From Phycomyces blakesleeanus NRRL 1555(-) (Eukaryota > Mucoromycota > Mucoromycetes > Mucorales > Phycomycetaceae), in contig NW_017265152.1 in assembly GCF_001638985.1 (NCBI RefSeq), positions 1,000,262-1,064,261 of the forward strand: a stretch of DNA of 64,000 nucleotides, written 5' to 3'. Below are positions 36,021 through 46,421 of the stretch, piece by piece. A model generated the notes under the pieces. The model saw only the letters and a list, made by a program, of their open reading frames with translations. It was not told the DNA's origin and ran no database searches. The first letter of the stretch is position 1. Every line of letters starts with the position of its first letter. The position numbers and the translations under genes are program-made.

Positions 36021-37112
36021 TGTTGTGTTGACAAATAGACAAACAAACAAACAAATTAAGAAAAAGAAGAAAACGAAAAAGGGTTAAGAGGAGAACTGAT
36101 ATGAAGGGAGGGGGGTATGAATATTTTAGTGAGGTATAATAAATTCTTATTGACGCGGTCAATGTGTACTGCGCGGCTTTTCTATTGCGTCATAAATAAA
36201 TGTCGGCGTTTTTTTTTTTTATTATTTTTTTATTTTTGCCTACGTTATAGGAAAGAAAAGAATGGGTGTCCAAATAAATGGTATGTTTGTGTTGGTCTGT
36301 ATTTTAAATATTAAACCTCAAATATAATCAGCGGCATTAGGAATATAATTTTCCAATAAAATGTTTAACTACAGCTTAGGATGTGTAGTAGAAAATCCAC
36401 TTTTGTAGTATAGCCACTATTTTAAAATGTTCAAGCTCCATTCAAAAAAATCTACTGGTAAGATAACTGTTTTGGATATATTATGTATGCACAATCTGAT
36501 TGTGCCCAATCACTTTCTTTTAAATTTCTTTCCTTTCCTCCTTTTTTCATATCAAGGGAAGTATTGATAGAATTTTACATTTGTGCTATTTTATTTTATT
36601 TATTTATTTTTTTTAAAAAAAAAAAAGAAGAAGAAGAAGAAGAAAGGCTGAACCTATGGCTGCTTGGGTATACTAATAGCAAGAAAACAATACAAAACAA
36701 AATTAAATATGCTTGATACTTTTGGAATCAAACCTTAATATTAGAATGTTTTTTTTTGGTAGTATATATTGACCATCTTTGCCTTGGATTTTTGTTAAAA
36801 AAAATTTAGAATGCTAGTTTAATATTTATTCTTTTTTTTTAAAAAATTAAAAAAAAAATAAAAAAAATAAAAAAGTAGGTAAGAGAGAGGTGGAAATAAT
36901 TGTATGTACACTAAAGAAATTTATGGCACAAAGACCCGTTTTTTGCTGGTTGTTTTTTTTTTTTTAGTTTGTTAAAATAAAAGTAAAAAAAAATAAGAGT
37001 GAATTATTATTATTGTTGTTGTTATTATTATTTAAGAAAATAAATTAATAAATCATATATATATATATATAGAAAAGGGAATTTGTTTGTTTGATAAAAT
37101 TTCAATTGTTTA
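36021..37112. other. Spacer between TAF4 start and PPR gene end
   Basis: AT-rich sequence with poly-A/T runs and no supportable gene. The TAF4-proximal end contains a perfect short inverted repeat (36149-36163). A TA run at about 37060 lies just after the PPR gene's stop. Confidence 0.6.
36149..36163. promoter_or_regulatory. ATTGAC-GCG-GTCAAT inverted repeat upstream of TAF4
   Basis: A perfect six-base dyad with a three-base GCG centre, 129 bases before the TAF4 ATG. The symmetry and the GC-rich core stand out in this promoter and suggest a dimeric factor site. No factor is known to me for it. Confidence 0.3.
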
Positions 37113-39770
37113 TTACAGTCCATGGTTGTCTGGGTTGTCAGTAGTAGTATCTGTAGCTGTAGCTGTATCTGTATCTGTAGCTGTAGCTGTAGCTGTTGTA
37201 GTTGTCGTTGTAGTTGTCGTTGTAATTGCAGTAGTGGGTGATGAGGAATATATGTTGCCATTCTTGTCATATTCACTAAGAATATTCAGCAATCTTTGGT
37301 CAGGAACAAGTCCGCGCTGGGCCAGATCCTCATCTATGATTCTTTGCGCATTTTCCCGTTGATTGTGTCCAAGGTAGCCGCTAATGATTATACTGAATGC
37401 TTCGATGCCTGCCTTCTCGCCAATCTCCTCTTCCATCCGCACCACCATCCTGCGCGCCTTCGCCATCCGGCCTTTTCTAGCCCAGGCCAGGATCATCTGA
37501 TGGTGTAGACTTTGGCTGGCTTTGTGGCCCCGGGAGTGCATGTGTTGGTAGAGTGATTCGGCTATGTGGACATTTGTCGGACTCTTGGTTAGCGCGTCAA
37601 TCAGGATCTGGTAGGACATTCCGTCCGATGCAATCGGGACTCCTTTTGTGGACGACTTGAGCAGTTTGTCGCGTTTGTTGGACAGGAATATACTGGCCAC
37701 GGTTGACGGAGGCGTGTTTTTGAGAAGGCGCGTCATGGACAGGTTATTGAGCCAGATGTTGTCCGAGTGGGTGGCGTGTGGATCATTGATTAGTTTCTGC
37801 AGAAGCATGTCAGCCAGGTCTCCGGTTTTGTAGATGTCCAGAAGAGTTCTCAAGGTCGTCTGGTCCGGATTGATGTCGGCTGTCTTCATGTGCCGGATGA
37901 TCTCAAAGATCTTCTCGAGCGAGTCGCCGTCGGTTTTCTCGAGCGCGGTGGCACGGATGAGAAGGTTGAAGTCAACCGTGTCAGGTCCCTTGGTTTCGGC
38001 CATGATGGCCTGAAACACAGCCTTGGCAGACTCTGGATCCTTGGCGGTTACGTAGCAGGCCATGAGAGAGGTGAACGCTTTGTGAGTCAGGGGTCGTCCG
38101 AGCGATTTGTTGAGCGCAAAGGTCTGTTTGAAAAGGTCGAGGTATCCGGCCTGTGCGCAGAGCTTGTAGAGCGGCAAAAACGAATTTTCGTCAAGTTGAT
38201 GGTCGGGTATAGTCTGCCGCAGGTCTCCAAGCACCTGGAGTGCGCTGTGATACTGCTTGGCTGCGGTGAGGCCTTGGATGATGGTGGTGTAGAGAGAGAT
38301 GGAGAGAGATTGTGGGTATTTCTGGGTGAATTGACGGTAGATGGTCATCAGGTCTACAGAATAGCGAGCATGGGCAAGCTTTGTTATGAGATGTGTGTAG
38401 TGGTCAACCGAGATACTGTTTTGTGAATGGTCCGCGTGTTTGCAGATGTTGACAGCCATGGCTAGGTTTTTTGTGCTGATGCAGTACTTAATCATCTGGC
38501 CGGCTACTATTCCGCACCCAGCCGTGTCTTTGAGATCCAGGGTGTCCTGCAAGAGATTCAATGATGTGTGGGTCTGGAAGGTGTGTATGGTCTTGTAGGT
38601 GAGTCTGCTCAAGAGCGATGATGTGGAATAGCCTCTTTTTTGTTTGAGTCTGTAGATTGCCCTACAGTCATTGAGTCGCCAGCGTTTGAGAGACTCGTTG
38701 AAAAAGACGTCTAGGGCCATGTCCAGCAAAGCATCTTTGTCGTCGTCGTTTATGTCGTTGATGTTAATTTTATTATTGTGGTTGGGATTCGAGTTGGGTT
38801 TCGTATCTGAGGTGCTAATGATAGCATCTCCGGGATGCTCCCGTAAAAAGTCAATTGCTGCGGTGTCATTGCCGAGTTCGAGCCAGGCTTGGACGATTGA
38901 GCCCTTTATTGAGTTTGAGGGTGGCCAGACGCCGGATGCTTTTATTGTCTTTAGCCATCCCAGGGCACTTTCGACATCTCCTGCTTTTGCGAGCATTGCG
39001 ATCATGTCACTGTAAGATCTTTCTGTGGGGGTTGTTCCGAGTCTGTGGAGATTGTGGAGCAACAATGCTGCGTCGTTTGTTGCGCCGGTTTCTCTGTAGA
39101 GAGACACGAGAGTTTCGACATCAGTGAGAGAGAACTGTAGGTGGGAGTGGTCTGCCGAGAGTTGTTTAAGATCTTCGAGGACTGATATTGTTTGCAGTAC
39201 GATTGGTTTTGCTTGTTGGTTGTCTGGATTAGGTATGAGAATTGCGACGAGGGTACGAAAGTCTTCATATGAGAGATGATTGAGTAGTCTACGTTTTTTG
39301 AGATCAGTATAGCGCTCAAAGAGGTGTTTTCTTCGCTGTCGTCTAATGATTGTCTTTTGTTTGATTGCTGATGATTTTCTGTTTTTGTTGTTTTTGTTTT
39401 TGTTTTGTGGTTGTGTTTCTAATGGGGGGTATAGCGCAAGTCTAAATTGAGTAACAAGGTCAGTGTCGTGGTAAGGAGGTTCCTGTGCAGTGTTTGTGAG
39501 ACTGGAGAAGTGCCTGGGTAGTTTGAGACGAGGACGGACTGATTGAGAAGGAATCAATTGTTGTGACAGGGTCTGGACAGGTGACCATGAACTTAGGATG
39601 TTTTTGGTTGATTTGCGTAATTGTTGGTCGTCGATGAGGCGGTGTGTCTGGACAGAAGCTGAGACATATTGGCGAGAGAGACAGTTCTTGCAGAGAACTT
39701 GAGAGGACGCGAGAAAGGATAAGGCTTGTGGCCGCCAACCTTTTTTTTTTATCACCGACTGAAAAGGCAT
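37113..39770 (-). CDS. Pentatricopeptide-repeat protein, probably mitochondrial
   Basis: One uninterrupted exon of 885 codons from the ATG at 39770. The N-terminus (MPFQSVIKKKGWRPQALSFL) is basic and free of acidic residues, as expected of a mitochondrial targeting peptide. From about residue 200 to 830 there are many 35-residue helix-pair repeats of PPR type, for example TERSYSDMIAMLAKAGDVES, DHYTHLITKLAHARYSVDLM, LYTTIIQGLTAAKQYHSALQ, DTVDFNLLIRATALEKTDGD and MSYQILIDALTKSPTNVHIA. PPR proteins bind single-stranded organellar RNA and control its processing, stability or translation. The repeats predict RNA binding; the target is unknown. The tail is a Thr/Ala/Asp simple repeat encoded by ACA/GCT/GAT tracts. 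The lack of introns contrasts with most neighbours. No endonuclease or SMR domain is seen. Confidence 0.88.
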   Translation of the reverse strand: MPFQSVIKKKGWRPQALSFLASSQVLCKNCLSRQYVSASVQTHRLIDDQQLRKSTKNILSSWSPVQTLSQQLIPSQSVRPRLKLPRHFSSLTNTAQEPPYHDTDLVTQFRLALYPPLETQPQNKNKNNKNRKSSAIKQKTIIRRQRRKHLFERYTDLKKRRLLNHLSYEDFRTLVAILIPNPDNQQAKPIVLQTISVLEDLKQLSADHSHLQFSLTDVETLVSLYRETGATNDAALLLHNLHRLGTTPTERSYSDMIAMLAKAGDVESALGWLKTIKASGVWPPSNSIKGSIVQAWLELGNDTAAIDFLREHPGDAIISTSDTKPNSNPNHNNKININDINDDDKDALLDMALDVFFNESLKRWRLNDCRAIYRLKQKRGYSTSSLLSRLTYKTIHTFQTHTSLNLLQDTLDLKDTAGCGIVAGQMIKYCISTKNLAMAVNICKHADHSQNSISVDHYTHLITKLAHARYSVDLMTIYRQFTQKYPQSLSISLYTTIIQGLTAAKQYHSALQVLGDLRQTIPDHQLDENSFLPLYKLCAQAGYLDLFKQTFALNKSLGRPLTHKAFTSLMACYVTAKDPESAKAVFQAIMAETKGPDTVDFNLLIRATALEKTDGDSLEKIFEIIRHMKTADINPDQTTLRTLLDIYKTGDLADMLLQKLINDPHATHSDNIWLNNLSMTRLLKNTPPSTVASIFLSNKRDKLLKSSTKGVPIASDGMSYQILIDALTKSPTNVHIAESLYQHMHSRGHKASQSLHHQMILAWARKGRMAKARRMVVRMEEEIGEKAGIEAFSIIISGYLGHNQRENAQRIIDEDLAQRGLVPDQRLLNILSEYDKNGNIYSSSPTTAITTTTTTTTTTATATATDTDTATATDTTTDNPDNHGL

Positions 39771-40013
39771 GATAAGGCAAAGGAGAGAAATAAGAACAAT
39801 AACAATAACAATATATAATAAAATATAATAAAATATAATATAATATAATATAATATACTATAGTATAATATAATAAATTATATGTGTGGATTTGTAGAAA
39901 TGTAAATATGTCTATGTACGCTCTCTCTCTCTCTCACACACAAATGTACGTACACACACACTTTTGATATATATATTTTATATATATATATATACTTTTT
40001 GATATATATATTT

Positions 40014-40052
<39 letters not shown>

Positions 40053-42080
40053 GATAATTATGCTTTTGATATATTTTATGTATATATATATATAAACAAA
40101 ATATAATACAAAAATAATAAAATCCACAAATCCACCAACTAAGAAGAGGTTGGTTTTTTTTTTTTTTTATAAAACAAATGACAGTTGGGTTTGTTGTGGG
40201 CAGAGAAGGGACAGGTCGGCTGTCAAAAAGCCACTTGATTTTCTGTACCTACTGACGTCACATATATATATTATTATTATTTTTTTTTGTGAAGGGGGAA
40301 AATTAAGAAAAAAAAAAAAAAAAGTTTTGTTAATATTTTTTTTTATATTAAATATTCTGCTATAATTTTAATTTTTGATTAAAAACATATCTTTTCTTGT
40401 TGTTCAGATAGATAAAGAAGTTGATATAATAGAGACTCAAGGCTTGTTGTTATTATTATTTTGGTAATTTTAATTTTAATTCAATAATATCATCACCACT
40501 GTTATTAACTTGTACAGCTTGAGAATCGTAAACGTGGCACAGTGTGTTATTTTTATTGTATTTTCTAGCCCCTACTGTTCAATTAGTCGCATTTATAAAC
40601 TATGCCTGATTTTGTCCGTGCATATGTATAATTTGTATTGTCGAAAGTGGTGAAAATGATGATATTGATGATATTGATGATTATGTACATGTCCCTTTTC
40701 TTTTTAATGAATCAATAAATTAATTTGATTTGATATTAAAGATAATAGAAAGCTTCTCCTTCTTCTTCTTCTTCTTCTTGGCCTTAAATATTTGGATATT
40801 GTATACATTGTTTAGTTTGTAGAGTCCACAGGTTGTAATGAACCAGTGATCAGATCAATTGAAAGTAATAAAAGAAAATTGTCGATCACGGACAAAAAGG
40901 TAACCCTAATTATCTCATTGTAAGCCACTTTCTATTTATTTATTTATTTATTTATTTATTTCTAATGACTCTCTTGTGTTTCCCCCCCAATTATACACAC
41001 GCTTGTAGATAGATATAGATATGTATATATTTAGGAGAATTGTCTTTTTTTGGCTATCTATCTATGACACAATAAAATAATAAAATAATGAATATGATGA
41101 ACGTGATTACATTTAATGCTTTATTTTATTTGATCTAAAAAACTAACAAGGTGATATATTAAATATAGATAAATTCATAAAAATCTATCTTTATTTCCCC
41201 CTTGCATTTTCTTTTTCTCTTTATTTGCTGCACGGTCAACCAAAAAGGTACTCTAGTATTTGTGAATTTTATTTTTGTTCAGCTAGAAATTCACATACAA
41301 AATAAGTAATTAATAATTAATAGCAATAGAGAGAACACAGAGTTAGAATGAACCCTGAAAGAAATAAAATAAAAAAAGAGGGGGTTGAATCATGTAAGAT
41401 AATAATAATAATAATAAGAAAAAAGATGTTCTTCTTCAAGGACTTATTTGCTTGTCAAATTTTTTTAAGGGTCAAAAAAAAAAAAAAGAGAAATATCTAA
41501 AATCAATAAACCGATAAATAAAGAAGATCACCACATCAAATTATGACAGTATTATGAATATATCATATATTTATTAATTACTTTAATAATTTGTCTCTTT
41601 AAACCTTCTTTACTAGTGTATTGGTAGTTTGTTATCTAATAAAAGTCTTTATAATATACATTATACTGTAATTTAGCATCAAATAAAAATTAAAGGTACA
41701 AGAAACAAAAACACCCATATAAATAAATTATAATAAGCGGAGTATAACATAAACTAAATAAATAAAAAGTAAAAGACGCGGCTAGGGAAAAGCCTAAAAT
41801 ATAAAAATATATGTATATAGTGATACAAAAGTAAGTAAATAAATAAATAGAGTCTTTTTTTATTTTAAAATTTATTTATATTATATTATATTATATTATA
41901 TTATATTGAATGATTGTGTCACGATTGATAATCCAGTTTGTGGGTGGAACAAAATAAAAGAATCATTTTTTTTTTGTCAATATACAATCGAGAACATGAT
42001 CTTCAGTTTTTATACTTGGGTCACAAACTTGGAACACAACGGAAGCAAAAAACAAAAAAATATAAAAAAGATGTATTATT
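39771..42080. other. AT-rich intergenic region
   Basis: About 2.3 kb between the PPR start and the TMEM115 stop (both minus strand). TATAA pentamers and TA arrays fill about 39800-40110, poly-T/poly-A runs and TTTA repeats occur later, and a TTATA array is at about 41875-41907. I see no gene. A CRE-type site lies at 40253-40260. Confidence 0.6.
40253..40260. promoter_or_regulatory. CRE-like TGACGTCA site
   Basis: A perfect TGACGTCA palindrome, 483 bases upstream of the PPR gene's ATG and in the middle of otherwise AT-only sequence. In fungi it binds ATF/CREB-type bZIP factors (Atf1, Sko1). The sequence is seen; the link to the PPR gene is inferred. Confidence 0.35.
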
Positions 42081-43468
42081 TTAATCTCTCTTTGTTTCTG
42101 GTGTGAATTCTTCGGTTGATAGTCCTGGTGTTAATGTAGATGTAGTGGTTGTTGGAAGAGCTACAGTGTCCTTTGCATCAAACAGTACATCCTGCGTGGC
42201 GGGTGTCTTTGAAGAAAGGCGGATATCCAAAGCTTTTAAAGCAAGAGCTCTAGAATGGTATTATATTTATATCATGTATTAAAATTTATTAGACAAATGA
42301 AGATATTAGGCACGATAATTTATAAAATTAATTATTATTATTATTTTACCTGCGTCGCTCAGCCTCGGCAGTTCCGTTGGCAGCAGGTCGTGTACCAGAC
42401 TGCCCTTCTAGATCATAGGACTGTGTTGTGTGAACAGGGCACACACCCAGCCGAACAAATAGACCATAGACTGGGATTCCCACTATACGAATAATAGGAC
42501 TTGCAAAAATAAAATAAATAACTTTTTATTATCATTATTATTACTTACTGGATAAATTCTGGGAAAAATGTGACTAGAGCAAAGGTCTCACTGTGATCAC
42601 CACGGATTCCATCTTGGTATTTAAAGAATCGGATATAAATCCAGCCAATAACCCATCCAATATTAACCAAATTATAGAATACAATGGCCTGGAATGCAAC
42701 AAGACAAACAATACTTGCCACCGTAGCAACACCCAGCAAATTCTATACCACACATCCATTAGGACTCTATAAAACAAAGATTCTTCTACTACCTTTACGC
42801 GGATAGAAACAAGACCAGCTATGGATATTCTGTGTTCAGGTATAAGATGTTTAAATGCAACCAAAAATGCAGAAAACACGCCACTCATGCCACATATTTG
42901 GGTCGTGTACCTGTTTTATATAAGTCATTGTTCTTGTAATGGGATCTATTTACTTACAAAAGCTTGTCATCAGCCGAGATATAAAATGTCACGACCAGTC
43001 CAAACCAGGTCACGACATTGGATAGGATTGCGGTAATAACAATGTATTTCAAAAGCTCTCTGCTACCCCAGGCTCTCTCAAGATATTTTCCACACAACAA
43101 CAAGACAACCACACTAGCACTCAACTAACCAATAATAAAATTAATATGTTGTTGTTTTAATAGTCGGTGGCTTACAGAAAAGATGTTGCTTTCATAGAAT
43201 GCAGCAGTGAGGAATGTCCATGGTCGATACAATGCTCTGTTTCCTTTTGGTTAGGTATCTTATAATAATATTAAGGACAAACTTACAGTCCAGGTACAAG
43301 ACCTAGGATTGGACAGACATCAGTTTGGTTTGCTAGTTCCTGAGTGGGATCCTTATTGATGTGGATGTAATAGGTGGCTGTACTGGAGATGATGAGCAAT
43401 AGACTGACAAGAGTCTTTGTCAGGGAAGGAACATTTCCAATGGCAGTTACCAATGAATTAGATGCCAT
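42081..43468 (-). CDS. TMEM115/DUF1751 Golgi membrane protein
   Basis: Seven exons in phase: 43287-43468, 43176-43236, 42958-43124, 42793-42910, 42549-42742, 42350-42499 and 42081-42249; 346 residues. TMEM115 is a rhomboid-fold protein without protease activity that resides in the Golgi and affects retrograde transport and glycosylation. Membrane segments include TKTLVSLLLIISSTATYYI, LSASVVVLLLCGKYLERAWG, YIVITAILSNVVTWFGLVV and VATVASIVCLVAFQAIVFYN. Family hallmarks are LYRPWTFLTAAFYE, the KYLERAWGS block, CGMSGVFSAF (no catalytic GxS-His pair), WVIGWIYIRFF, HSETFALVTFFPEFIH and the following PIIR.VG. The C-terminal 90 residues are cytosolic-looking and disordered (AERRR, TTTTSTLTPG). Exon 2 has two possible acceptors; the first in-phase one is used. 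Confidence 0.92.
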
Positions 43469-43774
43469 TACAACTAAGCACCTTTTTTTTATTTTATTTT
43501 ATTCTATTGTTGTTAATAATATCAATATTACAAAATAATAATAAAAAATTAAATTTTTTTTTGGTGTGTTTGTTTGTTTGTATGTAAAAATATATAATAT
43601 AGTATATATAACAATAAATAACAAACAACCACAACCGCAATACCAATACCAATACTTACAACAACAGTAATGGTAATGGCAATAAAAAAAAAAAAAGGTT
43701 TACTCCCGCTTATACACATCATTTGCAACACCAGGGCCTGCACACGTGACCCAAAGGGCGGTCATGAAATATAT

Positions 43775-43805
<31 letters not shown>

Positions 43806-44145
43806 TATTTATTTATTTATTTAATTTTATTGGGGTCAACATTGAAGGGAAGTGTTTCGTCATCCTTTGACCCTTCTAAAAGAGGGAAAAGCACATTGGA
43901 ACACTATTTTTGTTTATTTCTTTATTTTGATAAATAAATAATAGTTCCAACTATAATTTATTTATATGTACTATTATAAAACACATATAAATATAAATAT
44001 ATATAAAGCATAATAATAAGTTTGATGGACCGCATGTGATACACCTGCAGAGTAAATAAAATAAAAAGAAAAAGAAAGCTTCTCTGTTTAGATTACCTAT
44101 TATGGCCTAGTCTAGTCTTTTTCTTTGTTTTTATTATTATAGTAT
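43469..44145. other. Intergenic, simple repeats
   Basis: The divergent spacer between TMEM115 (-) and CYC8 (+). It contains ATCA repeats near 43768-43805, TTTA repeats and AT-rich sequence. No gene is seen. Confidence 0.55.
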
Positions 44146-44798
44146 TTGTGTTTTGTTTTTTGGGGGAGAAAAATAAAGAAGAGAAGAGGGGGGGGGAAGG
44201 AAGTGAAGATAGATAAAGAAAGAAAGGATGGGAGAAAGAGGGGGGTGAAATGAATGAATAAGAGAGTGAGACATAAATTACAATAAAAATAATATAAATA
44301 AAAATAAAAATAAAAAATAGGTTTATATTGTTTATTTATATTGAATTCTATAATAAAATTTTAATTTTTTTTTTTTTTTTTTTTTTTTAGTTTTGAAATC
44401 GAAAAATAAAATAAAATCAATAAAAATAGGTTCCGGGTATAAAAAAGAAAAAAGAAAAAAGAAAAGAGTCTGCGCTCCCTTTTATCAGACTTTTTTTTTT
44501 TTTTTTTCTTTTTTCTATTCTTATTCTATATTTATATATATGTATTATATTATATTATATATTTAAAAAATACATATATATAAAAAAAAAAGATCTTTTT
44601 TTATTTATTTGGTTTTTTTTCCTTTTTACTCTTTTACTCTTTTTTTTTTTTTTTTTTTTTTTTGGTTTCTTTTTTGGTTTTTATTTTTTTTGTTTTTTTT
44701 TTGTTTTTGCTCTTCTTCTTCTTCTTCTTCTTTGTTTTTTTTTTATTATTTTATTACTCTTCTTCTGTTGTTAGGCATCTTTACAAATTTCTATACAT

Positions 44799-44837
<39 letters not shown>

Positions 44838-45233
44838 TACATACAAAAACAACCACAGCAACCACAGCAACAGTAACAGTAACAACAGAACCAATAATAT
44901 TTCATATCAACATCAAATAGTATTAGTTTTGATACATACGAAAAATATATATATATATTATATATTTTGTCATGGCAGCCCCTCCACCATCGATTGTACA
45001 CAAACTGTCCGCAGTCAACAAAAAAGCCTGGCTTAATCTTGGGGAGTATTAGCAGCATAAAACTGGTATTGTATTGAATGATTATAGATAGCAAAAAAAA
45101 AAAAAAAAAAAAGGCGCATTCAATACAACAACCAAAAAATATATATATATACACCTTTCTATTATAATTATTATTTTGGAGGGAAATGGAAAAAAAAATA
45201 TTAGGAGGAAATTTTTATATTATATTATTAGAT
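44146..45233 (+). repeat. Left copy of a 1.09-kb direct duplication (probable assembly artefact)
   Basis: This stretch repeats almost base for base at 45334-46421, with the 100-N gap between. It includes a false first exon of CYC8 at 44972 (MAAPPPSIVHKLSAVN) whose splice donor reads GGGAGT instead of GTGAGT. Differences between the copies concentrate towards the gap on both sides, as expected of poor-quality contig ends that overlap but were not merged. Confidence 0.85.
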
Positions 45234-45333
45234 NNNNNNNNNNNNNNNNNNNNNNNNNNNNNNNNNNNNNNNNNNNNNNNNNNNNNNNNNNNNNNNNNNN
45301 NNNNNNNNNNNNNNNNNNNNNNNNNNNNNNNNN
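45234..45333. other. Assembly gap (100 N)
   Basis: Exactly 100 N, the conventional size for a gap of unknown length. The flanking sequences overlap each other, so real missing sequence may be zero. Confidence 0.99.
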
Positions 45334-45986
45334 TGGGTTTTGTTTTTTGGGGGGGAAAAATAAAAAAAAGAAGAGGGGGGGGGAAGGAAGTGAAGATTGT
45401 TAAAGAAAGAAAGGGTGGGGGAAAGAGGGGGGTGAAATGAATGAATAAGAGAGTGGGGCCTAAATTTCCATAAAAATTATTTAAATTAAAATTAAAATTA
45501 AAAATAGGGTTATATTGTTTATTTATATTGAATTCCATAAAAAAAATTTAAATTTTTTTTTTTTTTTTTTTTTTTAGTTTTGAAATCGAAAAATAAAATA
45601 AAATCAATAAAAATAGGTTCCGGGTATAAAAAAGAAAAAAGAAAAAAGAAAAGGGTTTGCGCTCCCTTTTATCAGACTTTTTTTTTTTTTTTTTCTTTTT
45701 TCTATTCTTATTCTATATTTATATATATGTATTATATTATATTATATATTTAAAAAATACATATATATAAAAAAAAAAGATCTTTTTTTATTTATTTGGT
45801 TTTTTTTCCTTTTTACTCTTTTACTCTTTTTTTTTTTTTTTTTTTTTTTTTGGTTTCTTTTTTGGTTTTTATTTTTTTTGTTTTTTTTTTGTTTTTGCTC
45901 TTCTTCTTCTTCTTCTTCTTTGTTTTTTTTTTATTATTTTATTACTCTTCTTCTGTTGTTAGGCATCTTTACAAATTTCTATACAT

Positions 45987-46025
<39 letters not shown>

Positions 46026-46421
46026 TACATACAAAAACAACCACAGCAACCACAGCAACAGTAACAGTAACAACAGAACCAATAATATTTCATATCAACA
46101 TCAAATAGTATTAGTTTTGATACATACGAAAAATATATATATATATTATATATTTTGTCATGTCAGCCCCTCCACCATCGATTGTACACAAACTGTCCGC
46201 AGTCAACGAACAAGCCTGGCTTAGTCTTGGTGAGTATTAGCAGCATAAAACTGGTATTGTATTGAATGATTATAGATAGCAGAAAAGAAAAAAAAAAAAA
46301 GGCGCATTCAATACAACAACCAAAAAATATATATATATATACATTTCTATTATTATTATTATTTTGTATGTATATGTAAGAATAAATATTAGTAGTATAT
46401 TTTTATATTATATTATTAGAT
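45334..46421 (+). repeat. Right copy of the 1.09-kb direct duplication
   Basis: The counterpart of 44146-45233. It contains the valid CYC8 first exon, 5' flank with long T tracts, TCT repeats and a TA array. Errors relative to the left copy (for example in the TAAAA-type tract at about 45475) are denser near the gap. Confidence 0.85.

Noticed and set aside
44609..44920. Phe/Ser/Tyr-rich membrane-like frame (and its copy at 45796-46224)
   Set aside because: It translates poly-T, TTC and TA repeats in the CYC8 5' flank, with no domain or conservation signal.
44972..45060. A second CYC8 start, suggesting a paralogue
   Set aside because: It belongs to the near-gap duplicate, has a broken donor and no following exons; best explained as an assembly error.
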